A DNA stretch of 64,000 nt from Fluviicola sp. (GCA_002734085.1 NVXV01000003.1:52179-116178), one strand, 5' to 3'; numbered from the stretch's first letter, positions 8,400 through 16,806 are shown. Translations and numbers: made by a program. Notes: generated by a model from the letters alone, not told the origin.

Positions 8400-10133
8400 A
8401 TGGCAGGAGGAAAAGAAACCCCAAGACAGAAGATGATCGGGATGATGTATCTCGTTTTGACTGCTCTTTTGGCACTAAACGTGTCCAAAGAGATTATCAA
8501 TGCTTTTGTTACTTTAAATGATAAGATTGCTCTTAGTAATGATGCGATAAAAGCTCAAAACATGTCAACTTACAATATGTTCGACATGAAATTAGCTAAT
8601 CCACAAACTAGTGATGAGCAAAAAAAGAATATTGTTTATTGGCAAGAAAAAGCTTTAGATGTTAAACGTATGTCACGTAGTCTAGTTAACTTTTATATCA
8701 CAGAGGCTAGTGAAATGATTGAGAAAGCAGAAGGAAAGCAATGGCACAAAAAATCTGAAGGTGATGATAAGTATCTTGAGTTATTGCCGTTAGCTGACAT
8801 TCAGCAAAAGGATAATTATGACATACCAACAAACTTATTCATTGGTCCAAACATGGCAAATCCTAAAGAGAGAGGTCTTAATATTGTGAAAAGAATGCAC
8901 AATTATAGAGATTCTGTTTGTATGGAAATTGCAGGTTATGAAAAAGGAAGCAAGACTTTTAGTTTTACCCCACCGGATATTAGAATTCCAATCGAGGGAG
9001 AAACTGAAGAGTTTGATAAAGCTTTAGAACAAGCCTTACAGACTGTTAATCCAGAAGATCAAGACGTAGTTAGAAGTATTTTCAAAAGCTTAAGCTTACC
9101 TGAGAAAGTGAAAAACTACAACCAAGAAATCGCTTGGATTGGTGCTCAGTTTGACCACGCACCTTTAGTAGCAGCAGCTGCAATATTTACTTCTCTTAAA
9201 GGAGATGTATTGAGAGCTGAAAGCATGGCGGCTAAATTGATGAATGAAAAAGTGGATGCTCCACCGTTTAAATTTAACAAGATTGAGCCATTGACAAGTG
9301 CAAATTCAGCATACATTAATCAAGGAGATAGCTTGAGCTTAAAAGTAATGATTGCTGCATACGATTCATTGGAGCCAATGGAACTTCATTACTGGTTAGA
9401 TGATTCAACGAAATCAGAAGCTAATAAGCAAGTTTTTAAAGGTGATCCAGGTCAGCAGTTAAACCTTACTGGAGGTGTTGGTGCACATACAGTTTATGGT
9501 GAATATGCTGTAGAAATTCAAGGTGAAAAGAAATGGATGCCATGGAATTTCCCATATACAGTTGGTAAACCATCTGGAGCCGTTTCATTACCTGAAATGA
9601 ATGTTTTATACAGAGGTTATGATAACAAAGTACAAGGAGCTGTATCTGGTTTTGTTGATTACAAATTGTCTGGATCAAATGTAAGCTTATCTAAAAAAGG
9701 TGATATGTATATCGCTAAACCAGGAAATGGAAGAGATGCAACGATAAATATCTCAGGTATAGCAGAAGACGGTTCTTCAGCAAATGTTGGTTCATTTGAC
9801 TTTAGAGTTCGTGATCTACCTAAGCCAACAATTAAGCTTGGATCTGTATGGGATGGTGAAAAAGTAAATGCTGCAACAATTAAAGCGATGACTCGTTTGT
9901 TTGCTCAGTATCCACCAGAAATCCCGTTAGAAGCAAAGTTTAGTGTTACGAGTTACGAAATTGTTGTTTCTGGTGCACCTCGTTCTGCAAAAGGTTCTGG
10001 TGCAGCATTAAACGGTGACGCTATGGGTCTATTGAAACAGGTTCGTGGTGGAGCAACTATAACGATAATGACAGATTTCAGAGGTCCTGATGGTAGAACC
10101 AAAAGAAAGAATGCTGTTATCCAAGTTAAATAA
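8400..10133 (+). CDS. gldM: GldM/PorM T9SS/gliding motor protein, first copy
   Basis: 577 aa (F. johnsoniae GldM is a little over 500). One N-terminal transmembrane helix (about residues 13-29, MIGMMYLVLTALLALNV) anchors a long periplasmic part, which in known structures is a string of a helical bundle and beta domains forming an intertwined dimer that spans the periplasm to the GldKN ring. The sequence shows the helical part up to about residue 300 (DHAPLVAAAAIFTSLKGDVL) and beta-rich domains after it (SLPEMNVLYRGYDN, then LPKPTIKLGS). It sits 66 nt after gldL and 15 nt before gldN, so it is co-transcribed. The C-terminal KNAVIQVK is family-like. Confidence 0.97.
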   Translation: MAGGKETPRQKMIGMMYLVLTALLALNVSKEIINAFVTLNDKIALSNDAIKAQNMSTYNMFDMKLANPQTSDEQKKNIVYWQEKALDVKRMSRSLVNFYITEASEMIEKAEGKQWHKKSEGDDKYLELLPLADIQQKDNYDIPTNLFIGPNMANPKERGLNIVKRMHNYRDSVCMEIAGYEKGSKTFSFTPPDIRIPIEGETEEFDKALEQALQTVNPEDQDVVRSIFKSLSLPEKVKNYNQEIAWIGAQFDHAPLVAAAAIFTSLKGDVLRAESMAAKLMNEKVDAPPFKFNKIEPLTSANSAYINQGDSLSLKVMIAAYDSLEPMELHYWLDDSTKSEANKQVFKGDPGQQLNLTGGVGAHTVYGEYAVEIQGEKKWMPWNFPYTVGKPSGAVSLPEMNVLYRGYDNKVQGAVSGFVDYKLSGSNVSLSKKGDMYIAKPGNGRDATINISGIAEDGSSANVGSFDFRVRDLPKPTIKLGSVWDGEKVNAATIKAMTRLFAQYPPEIPLEAKFSVTSYEIVVSGAPRSAKGSGAALNGDAMGLLKQVRGGATITIMTDFRGPDGRTKRKNAVIQVK

Positions 10134-10148
10134 TTAAAACTTAGTATC

Positions 10149-11141
10149 ATGAAGAATCTAATTGTAAGTGTAATATTAATGTTCGGCTTGAGTACTTTTG
10201 CTCAGGAGGATATTAATGGCGGACCTATCAACAGTCGTACAAAGACTGGTGTGATTGATGGGGTATACTTGTCTACACATATTCCAACAAAGAGACTTAT
10301 TCCGTATGAACACGTTCGTGAAGCGGATGTAATCTGGAGTAAGCGTATTTGGCGTACGATTGATCTTCGTGAAAAAATAAATCGTCCTCTTTACTATCCT
10401 TTGGATGAGTTTGACGCAGCTGGTGGTTGGGTTCGTAATGAATCTAGATGGAGCTTGTGGACTGTCATTCGTCACCATATTTTAACAGGTGATTTGATCG
10501 TTTACTCGCACTATAACCCAGCAGATTTCTATGTGAAAGATGGTGATATGTTTAAATATCCTATTCTTCCAGAACCAGGAAAAGATTACTTTACTGATTC
10601 TGTTTATCGTGAAGAGTTGTTTAACTACCTCGGTAAACTAGGAACTAGGTCAGATAGAGCTCTTTCAAACATTTATGGTAGTGATTCTGTCGATGCACAA
10701 GGAAATACAGTTTACCCTCCGCGTGATACGACCTGGTATACATCTAAAGACATCGTTCAATACAAGTTGAAGGAAGATTGGTTTTTCGATAAGGAAAGAT
10801 CTGTTTTAGATGTGCGAATCTTGGGTGTTGCACCAGTAACTTATGAAAAGGACGACCAAGGAAATATTGGTGGTACTAAAATCATGTTCTGGTTATATTT
10901 CCCAACAGATTGTCGTTATGTCTTCAATAACTACTTTGTATATAATGAAGACAACGGTTCAAGATGGATGAGTTTTGATGACTTCTTTATGAAGCGTAGA
11001 TTTAATTCATTCATTCACAAGGAGGAAAATGTTTACGATAGAAGTATTGATAAATACAGAGTCGGTGTTGATGCCTTGATGGAATCAAAAAAGATAACTG
11101 AGGAAATCAGATTGCTCGAACACGATGTTTGGAGTTTCTAA
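10149..11141 (+). CDS. gldN: GldN/PorN T9SS periplasmic ring protein, first copy
   Basis: 330 aa with a signal peptide (MKNLIVSVILMFGLSTFAQ). GldN binds GldK in the periplasmic ring of the T9SS. Characteristic stretches are STHIPTKRLIPYEHVREADV, WRTIDLREKINRPLYYP, DWFFDKERSVLDVRI and the end EHDVWSF. It is the last gene of the gldKLMN run: 15 nt from gldM and closed by a strong terminator at 11163-11197. A second copy, about 85% identical by eye at the protein level, begins at 11299. Confidence 0.97.
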   Translation: MKNLIVSVILMFGLSTFAQEDINGGPINSRTKTGVIDGVYLSTHIPTKRLIPYEHVREADVIWSKRIWRTIDLREKINRPLYYPLDEFDAAGGWVRNESRWSLWTVIRHHILTGDLIVYSHYNPADFYVKDGDMFKYPILPEPGKDYFTDSVYREELFNYLGKLGTRSDRALSNIYGSDSVDAQGNTVYPPRDTTWYTSKDIVQYKLKEDWFFDKERSVLDVRILGVAPVTYEKDDQGNIGGTKIMFWLYFPTDCRYVFNNYFVYNEDNGSRWMSFDDFFMKRRFNSFIHKEENVYDRSIDKYRVGVDALMESKKITEEIRLLEHDVWSF

Positions 11142-11162
11142 ACATTAGAGCTTAATATACTG

Positions 11163-11197
11163 AAGCCGTCCCAATTAATTGGGGCGGCTTTTTTTTG
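11163..11197 (+). terminator. Rho-independent terminator after gldN
   Basis: AGCCGTCCC pairs with GGGGCGGCT (one wobble) around the loop AATTAATT and is followed by eight T. It separates the gldKLMN operon from the second gldN. Confidence 0.9.
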
Positions 11198-11298
11198 TTT
11201 TACATTTTATTCTATTGAATTTATCAAGTATAGATCTTCTAATTCAGTAACGAACTCTGAGAATACCGTTATATAAGAAATTAATCAAACTAAGAATC

Positions 11299-12288
11299 AT
11301 GAAGAATTTAATTGTAACTGTATTATTAAGTATAAACCTAGGTGTTTACGCCCAAATCCCTTCTGGAGGACCTGTCGGTGTCAACAACAAAACTGGTGTG
11401 ATTGACGGGGTATACTTGTCTACACATATTCCAACAAAGCGACTTATTCCTTATGAGCATGTACGCGAAGCGGATGTAGTATGGAGTAAGCGAATATGGC
11501 GCACAATTGATCTCCGAGAAAAAATAAATCGTCCATTGTATTATCCGCTGGATGAGTTTGATGCTGCAGGAGGTTGGGCTCGAAATCAATCTAGATGGAG
11601 TTTGTGGACCATTATTCGTCAGCATATACTAACTGGTGATCTAACTTTGTACTCTAATTACAATCCAGCTGACTTTTACGTCACCGATGGGGATCTATTC
11701 AAATACCCTATCCTTCCAGAACCGGGTAAAGATTACTATTCCGACCCAGTTTATCGTGAAGAATTATTTAATTATTTAGGTAAATTGGGAATTAGATCAG
11801 AATATCCCCTTCAAACGAAAGACGGTATTGATTCAACAGACGCACAAGGAAATATTGTTTATCCTTCACGGGATACAACTTGGTATACATCCAAAGATAT
11901 TGTACAGTATAAATTGAAAGAAGATTGGTTTTTCGATAAAGAAAGATCCGTATTAGATGTAAGAATCATAGGTCTTGCACCTGTGAAATACGAAAAAGAT
12001 GAACAAGGAAATGTATCTGGAACCACAATTATGTTTTGGCTCTATTTCCCTACAGATTGTCGCTATGTCTTCAATAACTATTTTGTTTATAACGAAGACA
12101 ACGGCTCAAGATGGATGAGTTTTGATGACTTCTTTATGAAGCGTAGATTTAGTTCTTTTATACATAAGGAAGGAAATGTATACGACAGAAGTATTGATAA
12201 ATACCGAGTTGGAGTTGATGCACTAATGGAATCGCAAAAGATTACTGAGGAAATTAGAGTACTCGAACACGATGTCTGGAGTTTCTAA
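11299..12288 (+). CDS. gldO: Second GldN paralogue (GldO-like)
   Basis: 329 aa with its own signal peptide (MKNLIVTVLLSINLGVYAQ) and full-length identity to the upstream GldN of roughly 85% by eye; differences cluster just after the signal peptide and around residues 165-180. F. johnsoniae also carries a gldN neighbour, gldO, of similar identity and partly redundant function, so the symbol is used by analogy. Unlike gldN it is isolated by terminators on both sides (11163-11197 and 12313-12343), so it must have its own promoter in 11198-11298; I could not identify one convincingly there. Long patches are identical to gldN at the nucleotide level while others differ at most third positions. The frame is intact with no sign of decay. 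Confidence 0.93.
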   Translation: MKNLIVTVLLSINLGVYAQIPSGGPVGVNNKTGVIDGVYLSTHIPTKRLIPYEHVREADVVWSKRIWRTIDLREKINRPLYYPLDEFDAAGGWARNQSRWSLWTIIRQHILTGDLTLYSNYNPADFYVTDGDLFKYPILPEPGKDYYSDPVYREELFNYLGKLGIRSEYPLQTKDGIDSTDAQGNIVYPSRDTTWYTSKDIVQYKLKEDWFFDKERSVLDVRIIGLAPVKYEKDEQGNVSGTTIMFWLYFPTDCRYVFNNYFVYNEDNGSRWMSFDDFFMKRRFSSFIHKEGNVYDRSIDKYRVGVDALMESQKITEEIRVLEHDVWSF

Positions 12289-12312
12289 ATAGTACATAAG
12301 CAAAATACCATA

Positions 12313-12343
12313 TCCGTCTCGTTTAATCGGGACGGTTTTTTTG
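12313..12343 (+). terminator. Rho-independent terminator after the second gldN
   Basis: CCGTCTC (12314-12320) pairs with GGGACGG (12329-12335, one G-T wobble) around an 8-nt loop, followed by seven T. Confidence 0.85.
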
Positions 12344-12404
12344 ATTCTAGTTGTTACTTTTCAAAAAAGCCGCATTACATAGTTGAACCCCAAAAACAAA
12401 AACT

Positions 12405-14111
12405 ATGGCAGGAGGAAAAGAAACCCCAAGACAAAAGATGATCGGTATGATGTATTTAGTGTTAACAGCACTCCTAGCATTAAATGTATCTAAAGAAATT
12501 ATTGCCGCTTTCATAACTATAAATGACAAGCTAGATAATAGTGGAGCAATAATCGACGACAAAAGTCAAAGCAATACAATTGCATTCAATCAAAAAAGAC
12601 TCGCGCTCAAAGAAAAAGATGCGAGCCTTAAGACTATCAATCTTTGGCAAGGTAAGTCGGAACAACTTAATCGCCTTACAAGTAGTACAGTTAGCTTCAT
12701 ACTCGAGAACTCCAATGAAATGATTAAAATGGCCGAGGGAAAAGACTGGATAGCCTCTACAAATGAAAAAGGTGAAATAGAACAGCTCAAATCACTATTT
12801 GATATTTCTAATATGGATAATTATGATATCCCAACAAACTTATTTATTGGCGGAAATCCTAATAAACCAAATGCTAAGGGAAACTCCATACGAGATAGTA
12901 TTATTGCGTATAGAGACAATGTATGCAAACTGATGGCGAACTATTCCGAAGGCACAAATGAATGGGTCTTTAACCCCATCATAGCGAAGCAAGATATTGA
13001 AAAAGCTTTGTTGACGGTAAATCCAAAAGATACATCGGCGATTAAACATATTTACTCTACTTTGAGTATTCCTGAAACCATTAAAATAAAAGACGCCGGT
13101 GAAGTAAAGGAAAAACCCTGGGCATCTGCAATGTTTGACCATGCACCAATAGTTGCCGCAGCGGCTTTGTTTACTGCCTTAAAAGTTGATGTGCTCAATG
13201 GAAAAAGTATCGCTTCAGACTTTATGCTTGCAAAAGTTGATGCTCCAATGTTTAATTTTAATAAAATTGAACCCCTCCCCTTCTCCAGAAGCAATTATGT
13301 GAACCTTGGAGACTCATTAGGTCTTAATGTTATGATCGCCGCATACGATTCAACAGAAAATAATATCATCCGTTATGGTATTGATGAAGATACAATACCA
13401 GAAAAATGGATTACAACTAACGGGAAAATAAAACTAAAATCAGATAGTCCCGGATATCACATAGCAAAAGGACAGATAGGTGTAAAAGAAAATAACGAAG
13501 TGAAATATAGAAACTGGAGGTATGCATACACGGTAGGTGAACCAACTGGAACAATCTCTTTACCTAAACTGAATGTATTGTATCGCGGAAATAAAAATGA
13601 AATATTAGGTGGTGGTAGTGGATTTACAACTTATCGATTAGTTGCTGTAGACAACGTACAGATAAGAAATGAAAACGGGAAGCAAATTGCATATCCCGGA
13701 AGAGATAGAATCTCAAAAATCAAAGTAATTGGAGTGAACAGTAACGGTCAAGAAAGTGATCTCGGTACTCATGAGTTTCGAGTTGAAAACACTCCAACCC
13801 CTAACTTAAAATTAGGTTCTGCTGAAGAAAATAGGGATGCCGAATTGAGTGAAATAACTTATGCAACTCGGATCACACCTTATTATGGACCAGGTATTCC
13901 ACTAAACTGTAACTATAGAATAGTTGATTATATTATAAAAATTGAAGGTGTTCCAGTAAGCAAGAAAGGAGATGGTCCAATCTTAAGCAATGAAGTCAAA
14001 CAGTACTTAAGAACAGCAAGAGTGGGATCTACAGTTACTATTCAGACCACAATTATGAATACCATATCAAATACAACTTCGAGAAAAAATGCGACTTACA
14101 GAATTCAATAA
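12405..14111 (+). CDS. Second GldM paralogue
   Basis: 568 aa. The first 33 residues, covering the short cytoplasmic end and the transmembrane helix, are identical to GldM; the periplasmic part is much more diverged (about 40% identity by eye) but keeps the same landmarks (FDHAPIVAAAALFTALKVDVL, FNFNKIEPL, ISLPKLNVLYRGN, TPNLKLGS). A role as an alternative GldM that pairs with the single GldL and perhaps with the second GldN is a reasonable inference. A -7-like TACTTTTC lies at 12355-12362, and a terminator at 14161-14187 closes the gene, so it seems monocistronic. gldM-like paralogues near gldN/gldO are known in some flavobacteria (I recall the name gldP but would verify it). The frame is intact. 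Confidence 0.92.
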   Translation: MAGGKETPRQKMIGMMYLVLTALLALNVSKEIIAAFITINDKLDNSGAIIDDKSQSNTIAFNQKRLALKEKDASLKTINLWQGKSEQLNRLTSSTVSFILENSNEMIKMAEGKDWIASTNEKGEIEQLKSLFDISNMDNYDIPTNLFIGGNPNKPNAKGNSIRDSIIAYRDNVCKLMANYSEGTNEWVFNPIIAKQDIEKALLTVNPKDTSAIKHIYSTLSIPETIKIKDAGEVKEKPWASAMFDHAPIVAAAALFTALKVDVLNGKSIASDFMLAKVDAPMFNFNKIEPLPFSRSNYVNLGDSLGLNVMIAAYDSTENNIIRYGIDEDTIPEKWITTNGKIKLKSDSPGYHIAKGQIGVKENNEVKYRNWRYAYTVGEPTGTISLPKLNVLYRGNKNEILGGGSGFTTYRLVAVDNVQIRNENGKQIAYPGRDRISKIKVIGVNSNGQESDLGTHEFRVENTPTPNLKLGSAEENRDAELSEITYATRITPYYGPGIPLNCNYRIVDYIIKIEGVPVSKKGDGPILSNEVKQYLRTARVGSTVTIQTTIMNTISNTTSRKNATYRIQ

Positions 14112-14160
14112 GTACTAATTTATTAAGAGCAATAACCTAAACCAATGACTAAAGTAGTAA

Positions 14161-14187
14161 GGGGGGACTGAATAGTTCCTCCTTTTT
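14161..14187 (+). terminator. Rho-independent terminator after the second gldM
   Basis: GGGGGGAC (14161-14168) pairs with GTTCCTCC (14175-14182, two wobbles) around the loop TGAATA, followed by five T. Confidence 0.75.
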
Positions 14188-14231
14188 AGTTCAAAAGGGA
14201 AAATTGAACCTAATGAAAAGAGAAAAATAAT

Positions 14232-14239
14232 TACTTTTG
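14232..14239 (+). promoter_or_regulatory. -7 promoter element of the ferredoxin gene
   Basis: TACTTTTG matches TAnnTTTG and ends 15 nt before ATG 14255. A TTG at 14204-14206 gives a 25-nt spacer, longer than usual. Because this box overlaps the in-frame TTG at 14237, it also argues against a start there. Confidence 0.55.
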
Positions 14240-14254
14240 CCCAAAACATTGTCA

Positions 14255-14581
14255 ATGCCCGATAATTTAATTTCAGTTACAATCATCGATCGTGAAGGTA
14301 TTTCACACGAACTTGAAGCTCCCACAGACATGAATATGAATATTATGGAAGTTTGTAAATCATACGAACTCCCTGTTGAAGGCACTTGTGGTGGAATGGC
14401 GATGTGTGCTTCATGCCAGTGCTATTTAGAATCAGACCACGAACTAGAAGAGCAAAGTGATGATGAACTTGATATGCTAGACCAAGCATTTTTTGTGGAG
14501 GACAATAGTCGTTTAGGATGTCAAATTCCAGTTTCTGAAAATATTGATGGTATTGTTTTGAGATTAGCACCAGAAGCGTAA
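14255..14581 (+). CDS. [2Fe-2S] ferredoxin (adrenodoxin type)
   Basis: 108 aa small electron carrier, cytoplasmic. The cluster ligands are Cys45, Cys51, Cys54 and Cys89 (C-x5-C-x2-C-x34-C), the spacing of the adrenodoxin/ISC ferredoxin class; an extra Cys56 follows the third ligand. The chain is strongly acidic between residues 60 and 84, as usual for the partner-binding helix. ATG 14255 is chosen over the TTG at 14237 because that TTG lies inside the -7 box. The gene is followed 40 nt later by the GH3-family gene, which appears to have its own promoter. No iron-sulfur assembly genes are nearby, so its redox partner cannot be named. Confidence 0.92.
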   Translation: MPDNLISVTIIDREGISHELEAPTDMNMNIMEVCKSYELPVEGTCGGMAMCASCQCYLESDHELEEQSDDELDMLDQAFFVEDNSRLGCQIPVSENIDGIVLRLAPEA

Positions 14582-14586
14582 AAAGC

Positions 14587-14617
14587 TTGTATTTCCGTGA
14601 GATAATCAATATATTTA
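14587..14617 (+). promoter_or_regulatory. Promoter abutting the GH3-family start codon
   Basis: TTG (14587-14589), 20 nt, then TATATTTA (14610-14617). The -7 box ends only 4 nt before ATG 14622, so a transcript from it would have essentially no leader. Confidence 0.5.
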
Positions 14618-14621
14618 GTTT

Positions 14622-16139
14622 ATGGGTTTTCTTGGTACAATTGTAAAAACAGCTATTTCTTTAAAACATTCATTTGAACTTGGTTCTAAAAATGCTCAAA
14701 AAGAGCAAGAAAAAGTACTCATAAATCTTTTAGAAAGTTCAAAAGGTACTTCTTTTGGAAAGTATTATGGTTTCCAGAAAATTTTAGACTCAGAAAATGT
14801 GATTAGCCATTTTAGATCCAATATACCAATTCACAATTATAAGAATATGGAGTTCTGGTGGGAACAACAACAAAAGTTTCCAGATATTACCTGGCCCGGT
14901 CAGCCTAAATACTTTGCCTTAACAAGTGGAACAACTGGGAGTAAAAGCAAGAAAATTCCAATAACCGATGATTTTTCTGAAAGCATGCGAAAAGTTGGGA
15001 TCTCTTTAGCCAGCGCATTGCCAAATTTCTCTGTACCGGAAGAAGTATTTGAAAGTAACATTTTAATGCTGAGTAGTTCAAGCGATCTAGAATTAAATGA
15101 ATATGGACATCTTGAAGGAGAAATTAGTGGAATCAATATTCATAATTTTCCAGATTGGTATGACTTTTTTTATAGTCCCGGTAAAGAAATAGCCGCTATC
15201 GATGATTGGGACAAAAGACTTGAAAAGATTGTAGAAAAAGCTCCTGAATGGAACATCGGTGCTATCGCTGGTATACCTTCTTGGATTTTAAGAATGTTAC
15301 AAGCCATTGTTGAACATTACGAACTTGATTACATTCAAGATATATGGCCCAATTTTAGTGTTTATGTTAGCGGAGGAGTCGCTTTTGACACCTACCATAA
15401 AGATTTTAAAAAACTATCCAGCAAAGAGCTTATTATCATTGACACCTATCTAGCCTCAGAAGGTTTTTTTGCTTATACAGCACGTCCCGAAACTATGTCC
15501 ATGAAACTGGCATTGAGTCATGGATACTACTATGAGTTCATTCCCTTTGATGAACGAGGTGTAAACGAGATGGGAGAAATTCTAGACGATCCAGAAATTT
15601 ATGATATTTCAGAAGTAAACACAGCAGATGAATATGTACTGGTTGTTTCAACGAACGCAGGAGCTTGGAGATATATCATTGGAGACACCATTCAATTTAC
15701 AAACCTCGATCCACACGAAATTAAGATTACTGGAAGAACAAAATTCTTTTTAAATGTTTTTGGTTCACAATTATCTGAAGAAAAATTAGATAATGCCATA
15801 GTAGCTTCAGCTGAGAAAAAAGATGTTACCATTAATGAGTACATGGTAGCCGCTGTAAAAGGAGGCGACAATAAACATCTGCATCAGTGGGTACTTGTTA
15901 CTGACGACAAAATTGATAATGAAAAATTTGCTAATCTACTAGATGAACACCTAAAGTCTCATAACAACAATTACAAAGTTGCTCGAAATAAAACAATCGA
16001 TGAAGTTTCGATTCGGGTTATTTCAAAACAACAATACGATAATTACCTAGAAAAAACTAATAAAAAAGGCGGTCAAGTGAAAACACAAAAAGTGATGAAA
16101 TCAGAAAAAATGAATAAATTCCTATCCTTTTTCGACTAG
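14622..16139 (+). CDS. GH3-family acyl-adenylating protein
   Basis: 505 aa, ANL-superfamily-like enzyme of the GH3 family (named after plant enzymes that conjugate amino acids to auxin or jasmonate). Visible motifs are the phosphate-binding loop TSGTTGSKSKKIP (residues 101-113), a mid-protein YVSGGVAF, and the AMP-site region WRYIIGDTIQF followed by ITGRTKFFLNVFGSQLSEE. Bacterial GH3 proteins are widespread in Bacteroidota but their substrates are not established. No signal peptide. Its stop codon overlaps that of the convergent small zincin gene (16136-16139, CTAG). Substrate here: unknown. Confidence 0.88.
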   Translation: MGFLGTIVKTAISLKHSFELGSKNAQKEQEKVLINLLESSKGTSFGKYYGFQKILDSENVISHFRSNIPIHNYKNMEFWWEQQQKFPDITWPGQPKYFALTSGTTGSKSKKIPITDDFSESMRKVGISLASALPNFSVPEEVFESNILMLSSSSDLELNEYGHLEGEISGINIHNFPDWYDFFYSPGKEIAAIDDWDKRLEKIVEKAPEWNIGAIAGIPSWILRMLQAIVEHYELDYIQDIWPNFSVYVSGGVAFDTYHKDFKKLSSKELIIIDTYLASEGFFAYTARPETMSMKLALSHGYYYEFIPFDERGVNEMGEILDDPEIYDISEVNTADEYVLVVSTNAGAWRYIIGDTIQFTNLDPHEIKITGRTKFFLNVFGSQLSEEKLDNAIVASAEKKDVTINEYMVAAVKGGDNKHLHQWVLVTDDKIDNEKFANLLDEHLKSHNNNYKVARNKTIDEVSIRVISKQQYDNYLEKTNKKGGQVKTQKVMKSEKMNKFLSFFD

Positions 16140-16705
16140 AGATCAAGATACGGCTCTAAAATTGATTCATCCTGTGAGCAAAGCATAACATCTTCTTCTG
16201 GTAAATAGTACTTCAATATTTTATTTTTGTATTTGTCTCCAATAAGGTCATGTTCCACTATATACCTCTTAGTGGCAAGAATTTCTTCATGATACCCGTA
16301 AGTTATTGCAATGTAATCAGCGTCATGCTCAACTTTCTTCTTGAATTTTTTAGATAACAAATATTTGATGCCAAAAATGATCATTTGGAAATTGGAGTGT
16401 TGTTTATAATCAACTAAGTGACCAAGTTCATGCGCAAACCACCCTTTTAGAACGTCATCTGGAACATCAATAACTTTCAACTCCTCATGATCTCTAATGT
16501 GTTTGTTTAATTTGATGCGGTAACGCTTAACACCTGTAAAAATTGACTTCAATGATATAATCGGCTGAGCTTGCATTGTTGAAGATTTAATTCTCCCCAA
16601 AACCAAGGTGATTTCAAATTCGTGAAGTCCTTCAAATCGTTTCATCACATCTCGAAAACAATTTCGAATTCTTTCACTTTCGACGCCTTTATATATTATG
16701 TTCAT
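16136..16705 (-). CDS. Small HELGH zinc-metallopeptidase-like protein
   Basis: 189 aa with no signal peptide or transmembrane segment. It carries a zincin motif, His92-Glu93-Leu-Gly-His96 (WFAHELGHLVDYK), with a possible third ligand in EHDADYIAITYGY (about residues 143-155), which resembles the ExxxD motif of M48-like or gluzincin proteases. The N-terminal half is basic with predicted strands (FEITLVLGRI). Unusual for a protease gene, there is no export signal, so it would act in the cytoplasm. Its end overlaps the end of the GH3 gene. Family assignment beyond zincin is not possible by eye. Confidence 0.75.
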   Translation of the reverse strand: MNIIYKGVESERIRNCFRDVMKRFEGLHEFEITLVLGRIKSSTMQAQPIISLKSIFTGVKRYRIKLNKHIRDHEELKVIDVPDDVLKGWFAHELGHLVDYKQHSNFQMIIFGIKYLLSKKFKKKVEHDADYIAITYGYHEEILATKRYIVEHDLIGDKYKNKILKYYLPEEDVMLCSQDESILEPYLDL

Positions 16706-16806
16706 TTCACCAGTTTAATTCCCTATATAATAAGAAAAAATATAGATCTATCGATAGATAATGGACAAAATAAAAGAGATACAGTTTAATTAGAACCAGA
16801 AAAAAT

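Noticed and set aside
10176..10478. Antisense ORF of 100 codons in gldN, with a similar 95-codon ORF (11338-11625) in the second copy
   Set aside because: They recur only because both copies of gldN share coding sequence; the encoded proteins lack domain features and codon bias follows the sense strand.
12405..14111. Second gldM as a decaying pseudogene
   Set aside because: The frame is intact over 568 codons, family landmarks are kept and the transmembrane segment is identical to GldM, so it is under selection.
16136..16139. Overlapping stop codons of convergent genes
   Set aside because: A CTAG shared by two tail-to-tail genes is compact but ordinary, so it is not reported as a finding on its own.
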